Shown in pieces: positions 24,088-32,084 of a DNA stretch of 36,260 nucleotides. Both the position numbers and the translations under genes were made by a program. Origin of the DNA: Candidatus Paralachnospira sangeri (GTDB lineage Bacteria; Bacillota; Clostridia; Lachnospirales; Lachnospiraceae); assembly GCA_904397815.1 (NCBI GenBank), contig CAJFOT010000032.1, forward strand, positions 1 through 36,260. The letters are read 5' to 3'. The notes under the pieces were generated by a model that had not been told where the DNA came from, made no database searches, and saw only the letters and a program-made list of their open reading frames with translations. Position 1 is the stretch's first letter. The number at the start of each line of letters is the position of its first letter.

Positions 24088-24123
24088 CTGCATGGCTGAA
24101 CTATTACCCTTTATCAGGCAGAA

Positions 24124-25425
24124 TCAGGCCTTATTGGAACTGCTTCCCTTAAATATGATAAAGGCAATGCCGCTGACCGCCATCAGAACCGGATAAAAAC
24201 AATATGGGATAATCTGATAGGGGGTCAGGCCGCTGAGCCCGGCGGCAGACAGCAACTGGGCGCCGTAAGGAATCAGTCCCTGGCAGGCTGAGGTAAAGGT
24301 GTCCAGCAGAGAGGCCGAGCGCCGCCCCGTCACACCATATTCCCCGCTGATTTCCTTTGCGATGGGGCCTGCGATCACGATTGCCACCGTATTATTGGCA
24401 GTACACAGATCCACCAGTACAGAAAGAGCGGCGATGCCTGCCTCCGCGCCCCGGGGGCCTTTGATTTTTCTTCTGATCATGCCCAGAATCCAGTCGATGC
24501 CTCCATTGTGCCTCACCAGAGCCACGATACACGCCACAATAATTGAGATCACGGTAATGTCATACATCGACACAATACCGTCCTTCATCACCTGGAACAT
24601 TTCTCCCAGGCCAAAAGCGCCGGTTACCACGCCGACAGCAGCGGACAAAATGATGCCCCCGGCCAGAACCCCGAAAACATTCAGGCCCGCCAGAGCGCCG
24701 CCCAGTACTGCCAGATAAGGAATCACCCGCAGGATCTGATAGTCCAGATCTTCCTGAGCCTGATAATTCATATCTCTGGTCAGAACCAGGAAAATCACAA
24801 CCGTCAGCAGCGCCGCAGGCAGAACAATCAGAAAATTCTCCCGGAATTTATCCCGCATCTCACAGCCCTGGGTTTTCACCGCCGCAATGGTAGTGTCAGA
24901 TATCATGGACAGATTGTCCCCAAACATGGCGCCGCATACCACAGCACCGATGCATATCGCCATGGAGATTCCGGTCTTTCCGCTGATGCCCGCCCCGATG
25001 GGCGCCAGGGCGGCAATCGTTCCCATAGAGGTTCCCATCGCCAGCGAGATAAAGCAGCCGATCACAAAAAGCCCTGCCACCGCCACATGGGAAGGCAGAA
25101 GGGAGAGGCACAGATTAACCGTACTCTCCACACCTCCTGCTGCCTGAATAGTCCCGGAAAAGGCACCGGCCAGCAGATAGATCAGGCACATGGTCAGAAT
25201 ATTCTCATCCCCTGCCCCCTCGGCCGCAATCCTGATTTTCTCCTCAAAGGACAGCTTTCGGTTCTGCAGAAGAGCCGCCATCAAAGCGATCAGAAACCCT
25301 ACGATCGCCGGCATACTGTTAAAGTCCCCGGTCAGAAATCCTGCTCCCAGAAACAGGGCAAGAAACATAACAATCGGCAGCAGCGCCGCCGGATTCCCCC
25401 GGCTGTGCTTTTCATCCATACACAT
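24124..25425 (-). CDS. NhaC family Na+/H+ antiporter-like transporter
   Basis: This 433-residue membrane protein has about 11-12 hydrophobic helices. It carries signature segments of the NhaC/ion-transporter superfamily: LAMGTSMGTIAALAPIGAGI, GAMFGDNLSMISDTTIAAVKTQGC and a C-terminal CTANNTVAIVIAGPIAKEI. NhaC proteins exchange sodium for protons, but relatives act as amino-acid or malate/lactate antiporters, so the substrate is open. It starts 14 bases after the stop of the HisD-like gene and is followed by the dehydratase, suggesting it imports the acid the two enzymes process. The first ATG (25425) or the third codon (25419) could be the start; GGGGG suits the latter better. Confidence 0.87.
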   Translation of the reverse strand: MCMDEKHSRGNPAALLPIVMFLALFLGAGFLTGDFNSMPAIVGFLIALMAALLQNRKLSFEEKIRIAAEGAGDENILTMCLIYLLAGAFSGTIQAAGGVESTVNLCLSLLPSHVAVAGLFVIGCFISLAMGTSMGTIAALAPIGAGISGKTGISMAICIGAVVCGAMFGDNLSMISDTTIAAVKTQGCEMRDKFRENFLIVLPAALLTVVIFLVLTRDMNYQAQEDLDYQILRVIPYLAVLGGALAGLNVFGVLAGGIILSAAVGVVTGAFGLGEMFQVMKDGIVSMYDITVISIIVACIVALVRHNGGIDWILGMIRRKIKGPRGAEAGIAALSVLVDLCTANNTVAIVIAGPIAKEISGEYGVTGRRSASLLDTFTSACQGLIPYGAQLLSAAGLSGLTPYQIIPYCFYPVLMAVSGIAFIIFKGSSSNKA

Positions 25426-25439
25426 AAACCCCCGCTATT

Positions 25440-26705
25440 TTAAAGTTCTTTTCTGATTTCCACAGATTTTTTGTGGGCCATCAGTCCCTCCACGTCTGCC
25501 AGCCGGATACACCGGTCTGCCAGGTTCATGCAGCCCTGGCGGGATACATGCTGGACAAAGGCTGTCTTGATAAATGTCCCTGCCCATACGCCGGAAGAAT
25601 ATCTGGCTGTCCGCATCGTCGGCAGAGTATGGTTGGTTCCCGAGCAGTAATCACCGAAAGTAACCGGTGTATAATGCCCCACGAAAAGAGAACCGAAATG
25701 ATGGAGCCTGTCCGCGATCTCATCCTCATGCTCCGCCTGCACCTCCAGGTGTTCCGGCGCCATCTCATTGGCGATCTCGATAGCCTCATCCATGGAATCC
25801 ACCAACATCACAATGCCGTTGTCCTCCCAGGACTGGCCGGAGATCTGGCCGGTGGGCAGCTCCCGGGCATATTCCTTTACCTTCTCCATCGCCTCTCTGG
25901 CCAGTTTTTCCGATGTGGTCACCAGCGTAGCTCTGGCATTGGGATCATGTTCACACTGAGCCAGAAGATCGATGGCCACAAATTCCGGTTTCGCCGTGTG
26001 ATCCGCGATAATCAGCACCTCGCTGGGGCCTGCCAGACTGTCGATGCCCACCTCTCCGATTACCTGACGCTTCGCCTCTGTCACAAACCGGTTGCCCGGC
26101 CCTACAATCATATCTACCTTCCGGATTGTTTCCGTCCCGTATGTGAGCGCCGCCACTGCCTGGGCGCCGCCTACCGCGTAAATCTCATCCACCCCGGCAA
26201 TATCCATGGCCACCAGCACAGCCGGATGGATGGTTCCCGTCTCTTTATTCAGCGGGCTGCAGGCCGCAATCCGCTTTACCCCTGCCGTCCTGGCCGGGAT
26301 CGCCAGCATCAGGGCGGTGCTGGGCAGAGGATACCGTCCGCCGGGTACATAGGCACCTACAGAATCCACCGGCACCAGCTTATGGGAGAGCACCACACCC
26401 TCCACCTGGCTGACCCCATCCAGGGACTTCAGGCATTCCATCTGCTTTTTGGCATAAAAACGGATCTGCTCCGCCGCAAACTTCATCGCCTCTACCGTTT
26501 CCGGCTCCACCAGCCTGTAAGCCGCTTTCACCTCATCTTCCGAAACCCGGATATGATCCGTCTCAATCCCGTCAAATTTTTTGTTTAATTCCAGGATTTC
26601 CTGATCCCCTCTCGCAATCACCTGGTCGATGATATCCGCCACCAGCCGGGTGGTCTGAGAATCCCTGGAAAATGTTTTCTTCTCCGCCTTTTTCAGATAT
26701 TTCAT
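25440..26705 (-). CDS. HisD family dehydrogenase (histidinol dehydrogenase-like)
   Basis: The 421 residues match the HisD family, NAD-dependent zinc enzymes that oxidise an alcohol to a carboxylate in two steps. The zinc ligands (Q250, H253, D352, H411) and catalytic E318-H319 (MAPEHLEV) of histidinol dehydrogenase are all present, as are GPGNRFVTEAKR and GDYCSGTNHTLPT. No other histidine gene is nearby. Instead it forms an operon with an NhaC-type transporter and an IlvD/Edd dehydratase. HisD homologues with other substrates are known, such as the sulfopropanediol dehydrogenase HpsN, so a catabolic role is plausible. I chose the ATG at 26705; the preceding AAGGAGG supports it over the longer frame. 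Confidence 0.85.
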   Translation of the reverse strand: MKYLKKAEKKTFSRDSQTTRLVADIIDQVIARGDQEILELNKKFDGIETDHIRVSEDEVKAAYRLVEPETVEAMKFAAEQIRFYAKKQMECLKSLDGVSQVEGVVLSHKLVPVDSVGAYVPGGRYPLPSTALMLAIPARTAGVKRIAACSPLNKETGTIHPAVLVAMDIAGVDEIYAVGGAQAVAALTYGTETIRKVDMIVGPGNRFVTEAKRQVIGEVGIDSLAGPSEVLIIADHTAKPEFVAIDLLAQCEHDPNARATLVTTSEKLAREAMEKVKEYARELPTGQISGQSWEDNGIVMLVDSMDEAIEIANEMAPEHLEVQAEHEDEIADRLHHFGSLFVGHYTPVTFGDYCSGTNHTLPTMRTARYSSGVWAGTFIKTAFVQHVSRQGCMNLADRCIRLADVEGLMAHKKSVEIRKEL

Positions 26706-26771
26706 GACAAGCCGTTCCTCCTTCTGTTTATCTCCAGGCAATATATCCCATCCAAATTTCCTATAGTTTGT

Positions 26772-26800
26772 ATTTTACCCGATATAACAGAGATTTACAA
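26772..26800 (-). promoter_or_regulatory. Sigma-A promoter of the hisD-like operon
   Basis: TTGTAA (26795-26800) and TAAAAT (26772-26777) lie 17 bases apart on the minus strand, about 65 bases before the start. Confidence 0.55.
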
Positions 26801-26820
26801 TAGACTTCTTTTATTTAAAA

Positions 26821-26880
26821 ATTATTGACAAACAATAATTTTTTTATTATATTCAAATTATATTATTGTAAAACAATAAT
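26821..26880 (+). promoter_or_regulatory. Consensus promoter flanked by two identical operators
   Basis: TTGACA (26825-26830) and TATATT (26848-26853) have a 17-base spacer. Two inverted repeats ATTATTG-N5-CAATAAT lie at 26821-26839 and 26862-26880, exactly 41 bp apart, about four helical turns. The first overlaps the -35 and the second the start region. Repression by the HTH protein encoded downstream is the simplest inference. Confidence 0.75.
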
Positions 26881-26899
26881 TTTTATCAGGAGGATCCCT

Positions 26900-27865
26900 A
26901 TGCGCCAAAAAAAATCCCTTTCGTTTACTGCTGTCATCCTCATCCTGTTTCTCCTGTCCGCCGGAGGAGCAATATTATGGTCATTTCTGATCCCTGATTT
27001 CTCGCCTGTATGGGTTTTCGCCCTCCCCTTTCTTCTGGCCGGAAGGGTGCTGGCTGCCCTTTCCCTGTCGGGAACAGCGGGAAACATCGCGGCATGGCTG
27101 CTCTATCTGCTTCTCGCCTTTCTCCCTGCTGTCCTGTGGAGCGGATACAGAGTGATCAGACGCCGCCGGCAGCGGCCTGTGCCGGCCGCAGGAGCAGATC
27201 TTCTTCTCGTTCTTCTGTCCCTGTACGGTCTCTTTCTCTGGTACTGCGCGGTGAATCCCGCTTTGCTGTTCCCCCTGCTGCCGGAGAATTTCTCCGTATA
27301 CCTGCTGTCCATCATCTACTGGTCAGTGCTGGCGGCATGGCTGCTGCTGCGGATGATTCGGAACGGGAACCAGGCAGGAATTCCGGCCAGGCTGAAACTT
27401 CTGGTTCAGCTCTCTGCTGCTCTGTATGCCATGTATGCCGGGTTTTTCCGCTGTCCGATATTCTTTTCTGCCCTTCGCCTGTGGGCAGGCGCTGACCATG
27501 GCCCGGCGGCATTCCTGTCTGTCATGGAATCCGCCGCTGCCCTCTGCCTGGACGCTGTCCTGATTGCAGTCCTGGCGGCTGCAGGCCGGCTGCTGGCCGC
27601 TCTTGAAAAGCACTTCTACTGCCGGGAGGCGGAAGTATGGGCCGGACGGCTGTCCCGGCTGGGCAGAGGGCTGGTGTATCTGGCTATATGCTCCAATATC
27701 AGCCTGAACCTGATGAAGCTGCTGCTGGCCCCCTCTCTGACAGAGGTCAATGTTCACTGGAACATTCCCGTTATCCCTGTCATCCTGGCGTTAGCCGCCT
27801 GTGTACTGACCGACTATCTGAAATCCAGCCGGAAGACCTATGAGGACCAGCAGCTGTTTATCTGA
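26900..27865 (+). CDS. Multi-pass membrane protein, DUF2975-like
   Basis: This 321-residue protein has about seven or eight hydrophobic helices (for example near residues 8-28, 33-55, 62-84, 99-121, 130-150, 166-186, 210-235, 255-275 and 288-306) and no catalytic motif I recognise. The C-terminal part (GRGLVYLAICSNISLNLMKLL, then a helix and KTYEDQQLFI) recalls the end of DUF2975 proteins, which are typically encoded just before a small Cro/C1-type regulator as here. AGGAGG lies 7 bases before the ATG. A strong promoter with twin operators precedes it. It is followed after 19 bases by the HTH gene and then a lipoprotein gene. Its function is unknown. Confidence 0.7.
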   Translation: MRQKKSLSFTAVILILFLLSAGGAILWSFLIPDFSPVWVFALPFLLAGRVLAALSLSGTAGNIAAWLLYLLLAFLPAVLWSGYRVIRRRRQRPVPAAGADLLLVLLSLYGLFLWYCAVNPALLFPLLPENFSVYLLSIIYWSVLAAWLLLRMIRNGNQAGIPARLKLLVQLSAALYAMYAGFFRCPIFFSALRLWAGADHGPAAFLSVMESAAALCLDAVLIAVLAAAGRLLAALEKHFYCREAEVWAGRLSRLGRGLVYLAICSNISLNLMKLLLAPSLTEVNVHWNIPVIPVILALAACVLTDYLKSSRKTYEDQQLFI

Positions 27866-27884
27866 GAGGAGGACAGGCACTTTT

Positions 27885-28127
27885 ATGGCAATCAAAATTA
27901 CACTGGATGAGGCGCTGAAAAAGCGTCATATGACATCAAAAGAGCTGTGCCGTCTGATCGGCATCACCGAAGCGAACCTTTCCATTCTCCGCAGCGGAAA
28001 GGCAAAAGGCGTCCGTTTCCAGACGCTGAATAAGATCTGCTATTATCTGAACTGCTCCCCCGGAGATCTGCTGCAGTTTGACGGGGAACTGAATGAAGAA
28101 AATCAGGAGGAAAATACCGATGAATAA
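27885..28127 (+). CDS. Small Cro/C1-type HTH regulator
   Basis: This 80-residue protein consists of one XRE-type helix-turn-helix (ITLDEALKKRHMTSKELCRLIGITEANLSILRSGKAKGVRFQTLNKICYYLNCSPGDLLQF, about 4-67) and an acidic tail. It matches the YozG-like regulators usually paired with DUF2975 membrane proteins. GAGGAGGA lies about 11 bases before the ATG at 27885. Its end overlaps the start of the lipoprotein gene by 8 bases. It is the best candidate to bind the twin ATTATTG-N5-CAATAAT sites upstream of the cassette. Confidence 0.88.
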   Translation: MAIKITLDEALKKRHMTSKELCRLIGITEANLSILRSGKAKGVRFQTLNKICYYLNCSPGDLLQFDGELNEENQEENTDE

Positions 28128-29022
28128 AACAAAGCGAGTCCTGTATTTCATAACCCTGCTGACACTGACCATCAGCCTGACCAGTGGCTGTCAGCTGGCC
28201 GTCTCCCCTTCCGGCTCCGGCAGCGGAACGCTGTGCGGCGCTCTGGTATCCTGGCAGGATGTAGATTCCCCGGATGACATGGGAAAAATCCTGAACGGTA
28301 CGATTACCGGGACAGAAGGAGAAGACAGCAGCAGCGGCGGCACCTTCCGGGTCTCCTTTCCCGGCATGGAAGGCTATGAGTTCATTCTCCGGACAGTAAC
28401 AGAATCTGATCCGGACCCGATAACCGGAGAAGAAGTTTCCGTAACAGACTATATCGGCTCCCCCGATTTCACCGATATCCAGTATGCTGTCCGGACTGAC
28501 GAAGATGAGGAGGAAAACGCTGTTTCCGCCCGCCTGATGGTACCTGCGGATTTTGACCGGGTTTTTTACCTCTACCCTGTCTATGAACGGGAGGACGGAA
28601 CCTATTATCTTCTCCTGGAACCGGCCAGGGTTTCCTCCTCAGGCGGCCTGGGCAGCGCCACCCTCAGCCAGAGCTTCTCCGAAACTCTGTCCCTATCAGA
28701 GTCCGGAAAGGAAAGCCGGTCCATTGTCTCCATCTCCATCAGCATCACCGGGACAGAGGGGGTTGAGACCCTGTACCTGAAAGCCTTTTCCGCAGATGAC
28801 CGGCTGCTGAGCACTGAGGAGATTTCTCCCGGCTCTCATCCGGACTATCCCATCTCCCGGGATACTGCCTATGTGATAGCCGAAGAGCATCTGGCAGACG
28901 GCCGTATACGCCGGGTTGCGCTGAACCGGCCGGAGCAGGAAACAGAATATGGGGGATATACCTGCTATTTCGCCGACGGGCCTGATTCCCTGCTGCCTGT
29001 GGAAATTCAGCTGACGCCGTAA
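28120..29022 (+). CDS. Predicted lipoprotein of unknown function
   Basis: The 300 residues begin with a lipoprotein signal peptide ending in LTSGCQL, with the lipidated cysteine near residue 24. A Ser/Gly-rich spacer follows, then an acidic, beta-rich region without recognisable motifs. AGGAGG lies 9 bases before the ATG at 28120, which overlaps the HTH gene, so it is the third member of the cassette. It is likely anchored to the outer face of the membrane. Its last 16 bases overlap the end of the convergent vanT gene and no terminator is evident between them. I do not recognise the family. Confidence 0.8.
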   Translation: MNKTKRVLYFITLLTLTISLTSGCQLAVSPSGSGSGTLCGALVSWQDVDSPDDMGKILNGTITGTEGEDSSSGGTFRVSFPGMEGYEFILRTVTESDPDPITGEEVSVTDYIGSPDFTDIQYAVRTDEDEEENAVSARLMVPADFDRVFYLYPVYEREDGTYYLLLEPARVSSSGGLGSATLSQSFSETLSLSESGKESRSIVSISISITGTEGVETLYLKAFSADDRLLSTEEISPGSHPDYPISRDTAYVIAEEHLADGRIRRVALNRPEQETEYGGYTCYFADGPDSLLPVEIQLTP

Positions 29023-31295
29023 ATTCTGGCAATCCTGCTGCCCAGCCGGGACAGAATCTCATTGGGAATGGTCCCGCACCAGGCAGAGAGCATCTCACAG
29101 GTAATCTCCTCCCGTCCATCCCGGCCGATCAGTGTCACCCGGTCGCCTGACGCCGCCTCCGGAATCCCGCTGACATCCGCCATCAGCTGATCCATGCAGA
29201 CCCTGCCGATCACCGGCGCCTTTTTTCCATGGATCAGCACCCATCCCCCCGCGCCGGAGAGACTTCTGGGAACTCCGTCGGCATAGCCGATGGTGACGGC
29301 TGCGATGCGCATGTCACTCTCTGCGGTAAAGGTACGTCCATAGCTGACACAGTCTCCCATATGGATATCCTTCACCGATCCGATTCTGGCATGCAGGGAG
29401 AGAGCGGGACGCAGATCCGGCCGGACACGGCAGCTGTTTTCCTCCGGGCTTAAAGCGCCGTAGAGTGCGATCCCTGCCCGGGCCAGGCTGCAGGGCAGAT
29501 CAGGGTAATTGATAATGCCGAAGCTGGCCTGGATATGGAGCTGTCCGGTATCCAGCCCTTTCTCCTGCAGATGGGAGATCAGACGGTAAAACCGGGTGAT
29601 CTGCCAATGGGTATATACCACGTCCTCATCCGACAGGCTGTCTGACACACACAGATGAGAGAAAATCCCCTGAATCCGCAGATGGCGGCAGGCATACAGT
29701 TCCTCCGCCTGCTCCACAGCCTCTGCCGGAATCCCCAGCCGGTGCATGCCGGTGTCAATGCCGATATGCACCTTCACATCGGCGGCGTATGTGTCCAGCC
29801 TGCGGCCATAGTCCAGATCCACCACGGTCTGGCTCAGATCATACTGCGACAGGATATCCGCCCGGGCCGGATCTGTATATCCCAGAATCAGGATTTCACC
29901 CCGAATGCCGGCCTGGCGCAGCCGGATTCCTTCCTCCAGAGCCGCCACCGCGAAGCTGCTGACCCCGGTCCGGCTCAGTGCCTCTGCCACCGGCACAGCC
30001 CCGTGGCCGTAGCCGTCAGCCTTCACCACCGCCATCAGCCTGCAGGAATCCGGCAGCATGTCCTTCAGCACTCTGCTGTTATGGCAGATGGCATCCAGAT
30101 CAATTTCCGCCCAGGCCCTTTTACCGGCGCTAATCTCAAACCCGGGCAGTCCGCCGGCTACAACGTTCTTTTTCACCGGCATATTTTTATTCAATATATT
30201 TCTATCCGACATTCTTCCGTCCGGCATATTTCCATTCCACATATTTCTATCCTCCATATTTTTCTCCCGCCTTTTCATCCCCATCCGCTCCTGCCACAGG
30301 GCAAATATCAGACCGCATATGACAGAACCTGTCAGAACCGTCAGATAGTGAAACAAGCTCTGGTCGATGAAAAGCCATTCCAGATGGAGGAGCTTTCCTG
30401 CTGCCCGCGCCGCCACAATCATCCAGGGATGGATAAGGTAGACGGCCAGGGACAGGTCTCTGGCCCGACGGTCCTCACCCCGGTTTGCCGCCAGCAACAG
30501 CTGAAACAGAGCGTACATCACCACCGGGAGAAGGAGGTACATACTGTCATGTCTGGACCATTCCATCCTCTGGACTGCCAGTCCTTCTGCCATCATCCCG
30601 GCGCTTGCTGCCAGCAGCAGCAGACTGCAGGGCAGGAGACCTTTTCTGTCATGCCGTCGGATCCACAGCCCTTCCAGAAGAAAAACCGGCGCCAGAAACA
30701 GGCCGTTTCTGGTATAATCCGAAACCCGGAAGATCAGATCAAAGAGCCGGCGCAGCAGCGGAATCCCCTCTGTAATGCCATAATAGCTGTCTCCCAAAAG
30801 TCCGATCCCATACAGCCCGCAGCCAATGACCATGGCTGCCGGAAGCCCTGCCGTCCTGACCAGCAATCCTGTCAATATCACGCCGATCATTGCCGCCGGC
30901 AGATACCACAGATGGTAAAAGGTTCCGTCAAAAAACAGATCCTTCAGATATCCCCAGACAGACAGCCCCTGGCGAAAGTAACCGGAATAAAGATTCAGCG
31001 GCAGATACAGAAGGATCGATACCCCATAGAGAACAGCCATTTTTTTCAGATACCTCTTCCCCCACTCCCAGGTTTTTCCCTTCTCCCACGGTTCCATGAA
31101 ATATCCGGTTACCGTTAAAAAGAAGGGAACGCCGATCCGGCCGATGATCCTGGTCAGGATAAAGTCACCGCCGGCGGTGAAGGAAGCCAGGGGCGAAGTA
31201 TGGATCCCCACTACCAGGGCAGCAGCCAGAAGCCGGAACCAGTCCAGCGCCGGAAAGGAAGCTCCCTGCCCCTGCCCGCCTCCTGTTTTTCTCAT
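29007..31295 (-). CDS. vanT: Membrane-bound serine/alanine racemase VanT
   Basis: This 762-residue two-domain protein is VanT of VanC/E/G-type glycopeptide resistance. The N-terminal part (about 15-338) is an acyltransferase_3-type membrane domain with some ten helices and FPALDWFRLLAAALVVGIHTSP; it is thought to take up L-Ser. The C-terminal part (about 395-762) is an alanine-racemase domain with the PLP lysine in AVVKADGYGHG (K425) and VSYGRTF holding the catalytic tyrosine. It makes D-Ser for peptidoglycan precursors ending in D-Ala-D-Ser. Between the domains lies a hydrophilic linker of pentapeptide repeats, making it about 50 residues longer than typical VanT. The ATG at 31295 overlaps the vanXY stop (TGATG) and follows GGGAGG; a GTG at 31298 is an alternative. 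Confidence 0.93.
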   Translation of the reverse strand: MRKTGGGQGQGASFPALDWFRLLAAALVVGIHTSPLASFTAGGDFILTRIIGRIGVPFFLTVTGYFMEPWEKGKTWEWGKRYLKKMAVLYGVSILLYLPLNLYSGYFRQGLSVWGYLKDLFFDGTFYHLWYLPAAMIGVILTGLLVRTAGLPAAMVIGCGLYGIGLLGDSYYGITEGIPLLRRLFDLIFRVSDYTRNGLFLAPVFLLEGLWIRRHDRKGLLPCSLLLLAASAGMMAEGLAVQRMEWSRHDSMYLLLPVVMYALFQLLLAANRGEDRRARDLSLAVYLIHPWMIVAARAAGKLLHLEWLFIDQSLFHYLTVLTGSVICGLIFALWQERMGMKRREKNMEDRNMWNGNMPDGRMSDRNILNKNMPVKKNVVAGGLPGFEISAGKRAWAEIDLDAICHNSRVLKDMLPDSCRLMAVVKADGYGHGAVPVAEALSRTGVSSFAVAALEEGIRLRQAGIRGEILILGYTDPARADILSQYDLSQTVVDLDYGRRLDTYAADVKVHIGIDTGMHRLGIPAEAVEQAEELYACRHLRIQGIFSHLCVSDSLSDEDVVYTHWQITRFYRLISHLQEKGLDTGQLHIQASFGIINYPDLPCSLARAGIALYGALSPEENSCRVRPDLRPALSLHARIGSVKDIHMGDCVSYGRTFTAESDMRIAAVTIGYADGVPRSLSGAGGWVLIHGKKAPVIGRVCMDQLMADVSGIPEAASGDRVTLIGRDGREEITCEMLSAWCGTIPNEILSRLGSRIARIYGVS
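30168..30263 (-). repeat. 15-bp tandem repeats encoding the VanT interdomain linker
   Basis: Six degenerate 15-base units encode a pentapeptide series of type M-x-x-(R/G)-N: MEDRN, MWNGN, MPDGR, MSDRN, ILNKN, MPVKK. The frame is kept. Such repeats can vary in number by slippage; they sit exactly between the transporter-like and racemase domains. Confidence 0.75.
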
Positions 31296-32068
31296 CACAG
31301 CCTCCCCTCTCTGTACATCGTCAGGATAAATCCATCTCCGTTATTGCCGGATACCTCGGCCTCCCACTCATCCTCCAGCACAATGACAGACTCCGAGTCC
31401 TCTGCCGGCACGTAGCACACCCGGATATCGCCGCCGGCATCCAAATATCCCTTCCCCCATGGATAATCCTTCAGATGCTCCACATATTCCTCCAGACACC
31501 AGCCATATCGTTTCATCAGCCGGGCGTGGGGCCGTCCCACATACCGGAAATGCCACGGCTCACAGGCAATCCCGGTAATCACCTCCTTTGATTCTTCATA
31601 CCGCTGGATAAACCCGTAATCCGCCGCCAGCGCCTTAAACCTGCCGCACACCCCGGTGTCAGGAAAATAAGGCCGGACAAAATCGATCTTCTCTGCCATC
31701 TCGCCCAGATCGATGGCCAGTCCGGTCTGATGCTCGCTGGTATTGGGCAGGGCCACATATTTCCGTGTAAATTCCTCCCCGTTTTCCGCCAGAGAATCGG
31801 CATAGATCTGCCTCTGCTCCGCCAGGCTCCGGTATCCGCTCACCGGCACGATCTGTCCTGCCGCCCCCGCAGCCTCCAGCGCTGCCTGAAGCATTCGGGC
31901 TGTTTTCCACTCAACTGTCACTTCCGGCCACCGTTTATCCACAGCGACCGGAGAAATCTGTGGATTATTTTCCTCATTTTTTTCTTTCAGTGGATAAGTT
32001 GTATTCACCAGGATCTGATATCCCTCATATATCTGCTCCCTCTTCAGTCTGATTTCCCGTTTTCCCAT
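31295..32068 (-). CDS. vanXY: D,D-dipeptidase/D,D-carboxypeptidase VanXY
   Basis: The 257 residues match VanXY of the VanG type in length and motifs. SGYR (R80), SEHQTGLAID with zinc ligands H113 and D120, and EPWHFRYVG with the catalytic E170 and zinc ligand H173 are all present. The enzyme hydrolyses D-Ala-D-Ala dipeptide and removes the terminal D-Ala from precursors, leaving only D-Ser-ending targets. No signal peptide is seen, as for cytoplasmic VanXY. GAGGGGAATC lies before the ATG. It lies 16 bases after vanG and overlaps vanT. Confidence 0.92.
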   Translation of the reverse strand: MGKREIRLKREQIYEGYQILVNTTYPLKEKNEENNPQISPVAVDKRWPEVTVEWKTARMLQAALEAAGAAGQIVPVSGYRSLAEQRQIYADSLAENGEEFTRKYVALPNTSEHQTGLAIDLGEMAEKIDFVRPYFPDTGVCGRFKALAADYGFIQRYEESKEVITGIACEPWHFRYVGRPHARLMKRYGWCLEEYVEHLKDYPWGKGYLDAGGDIRVCYVPAEDSESVIVLEDEWEAEVSGNNGDGFILTMYREGRL

Positions 32069-32084
32069 GATTCCCCTCGCCTTC

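Noticed and set aside
25473-26588. 371-codon plus-strand frame opposite the HisD-family gene
   Set aside because: It is a shadow of the real gene, with low-complexity composition and no known domain.
25440-26705. Histidine biosynthesis gene hisD
   Set aside because: No other his gene is nearby and its partners are a transporter and a dehydratase. Family membership is kept, but the biosynthetic role is not assumed.
29655-31118. Long plus-strand open frame of 487 codons opposite vanT
   Set aside because: It mirrors the codon pattern of vanT, is rich in His, Gln and Pro without any domain, and lacks a convincing start signal. The minus-strand frame has clear family motifs.
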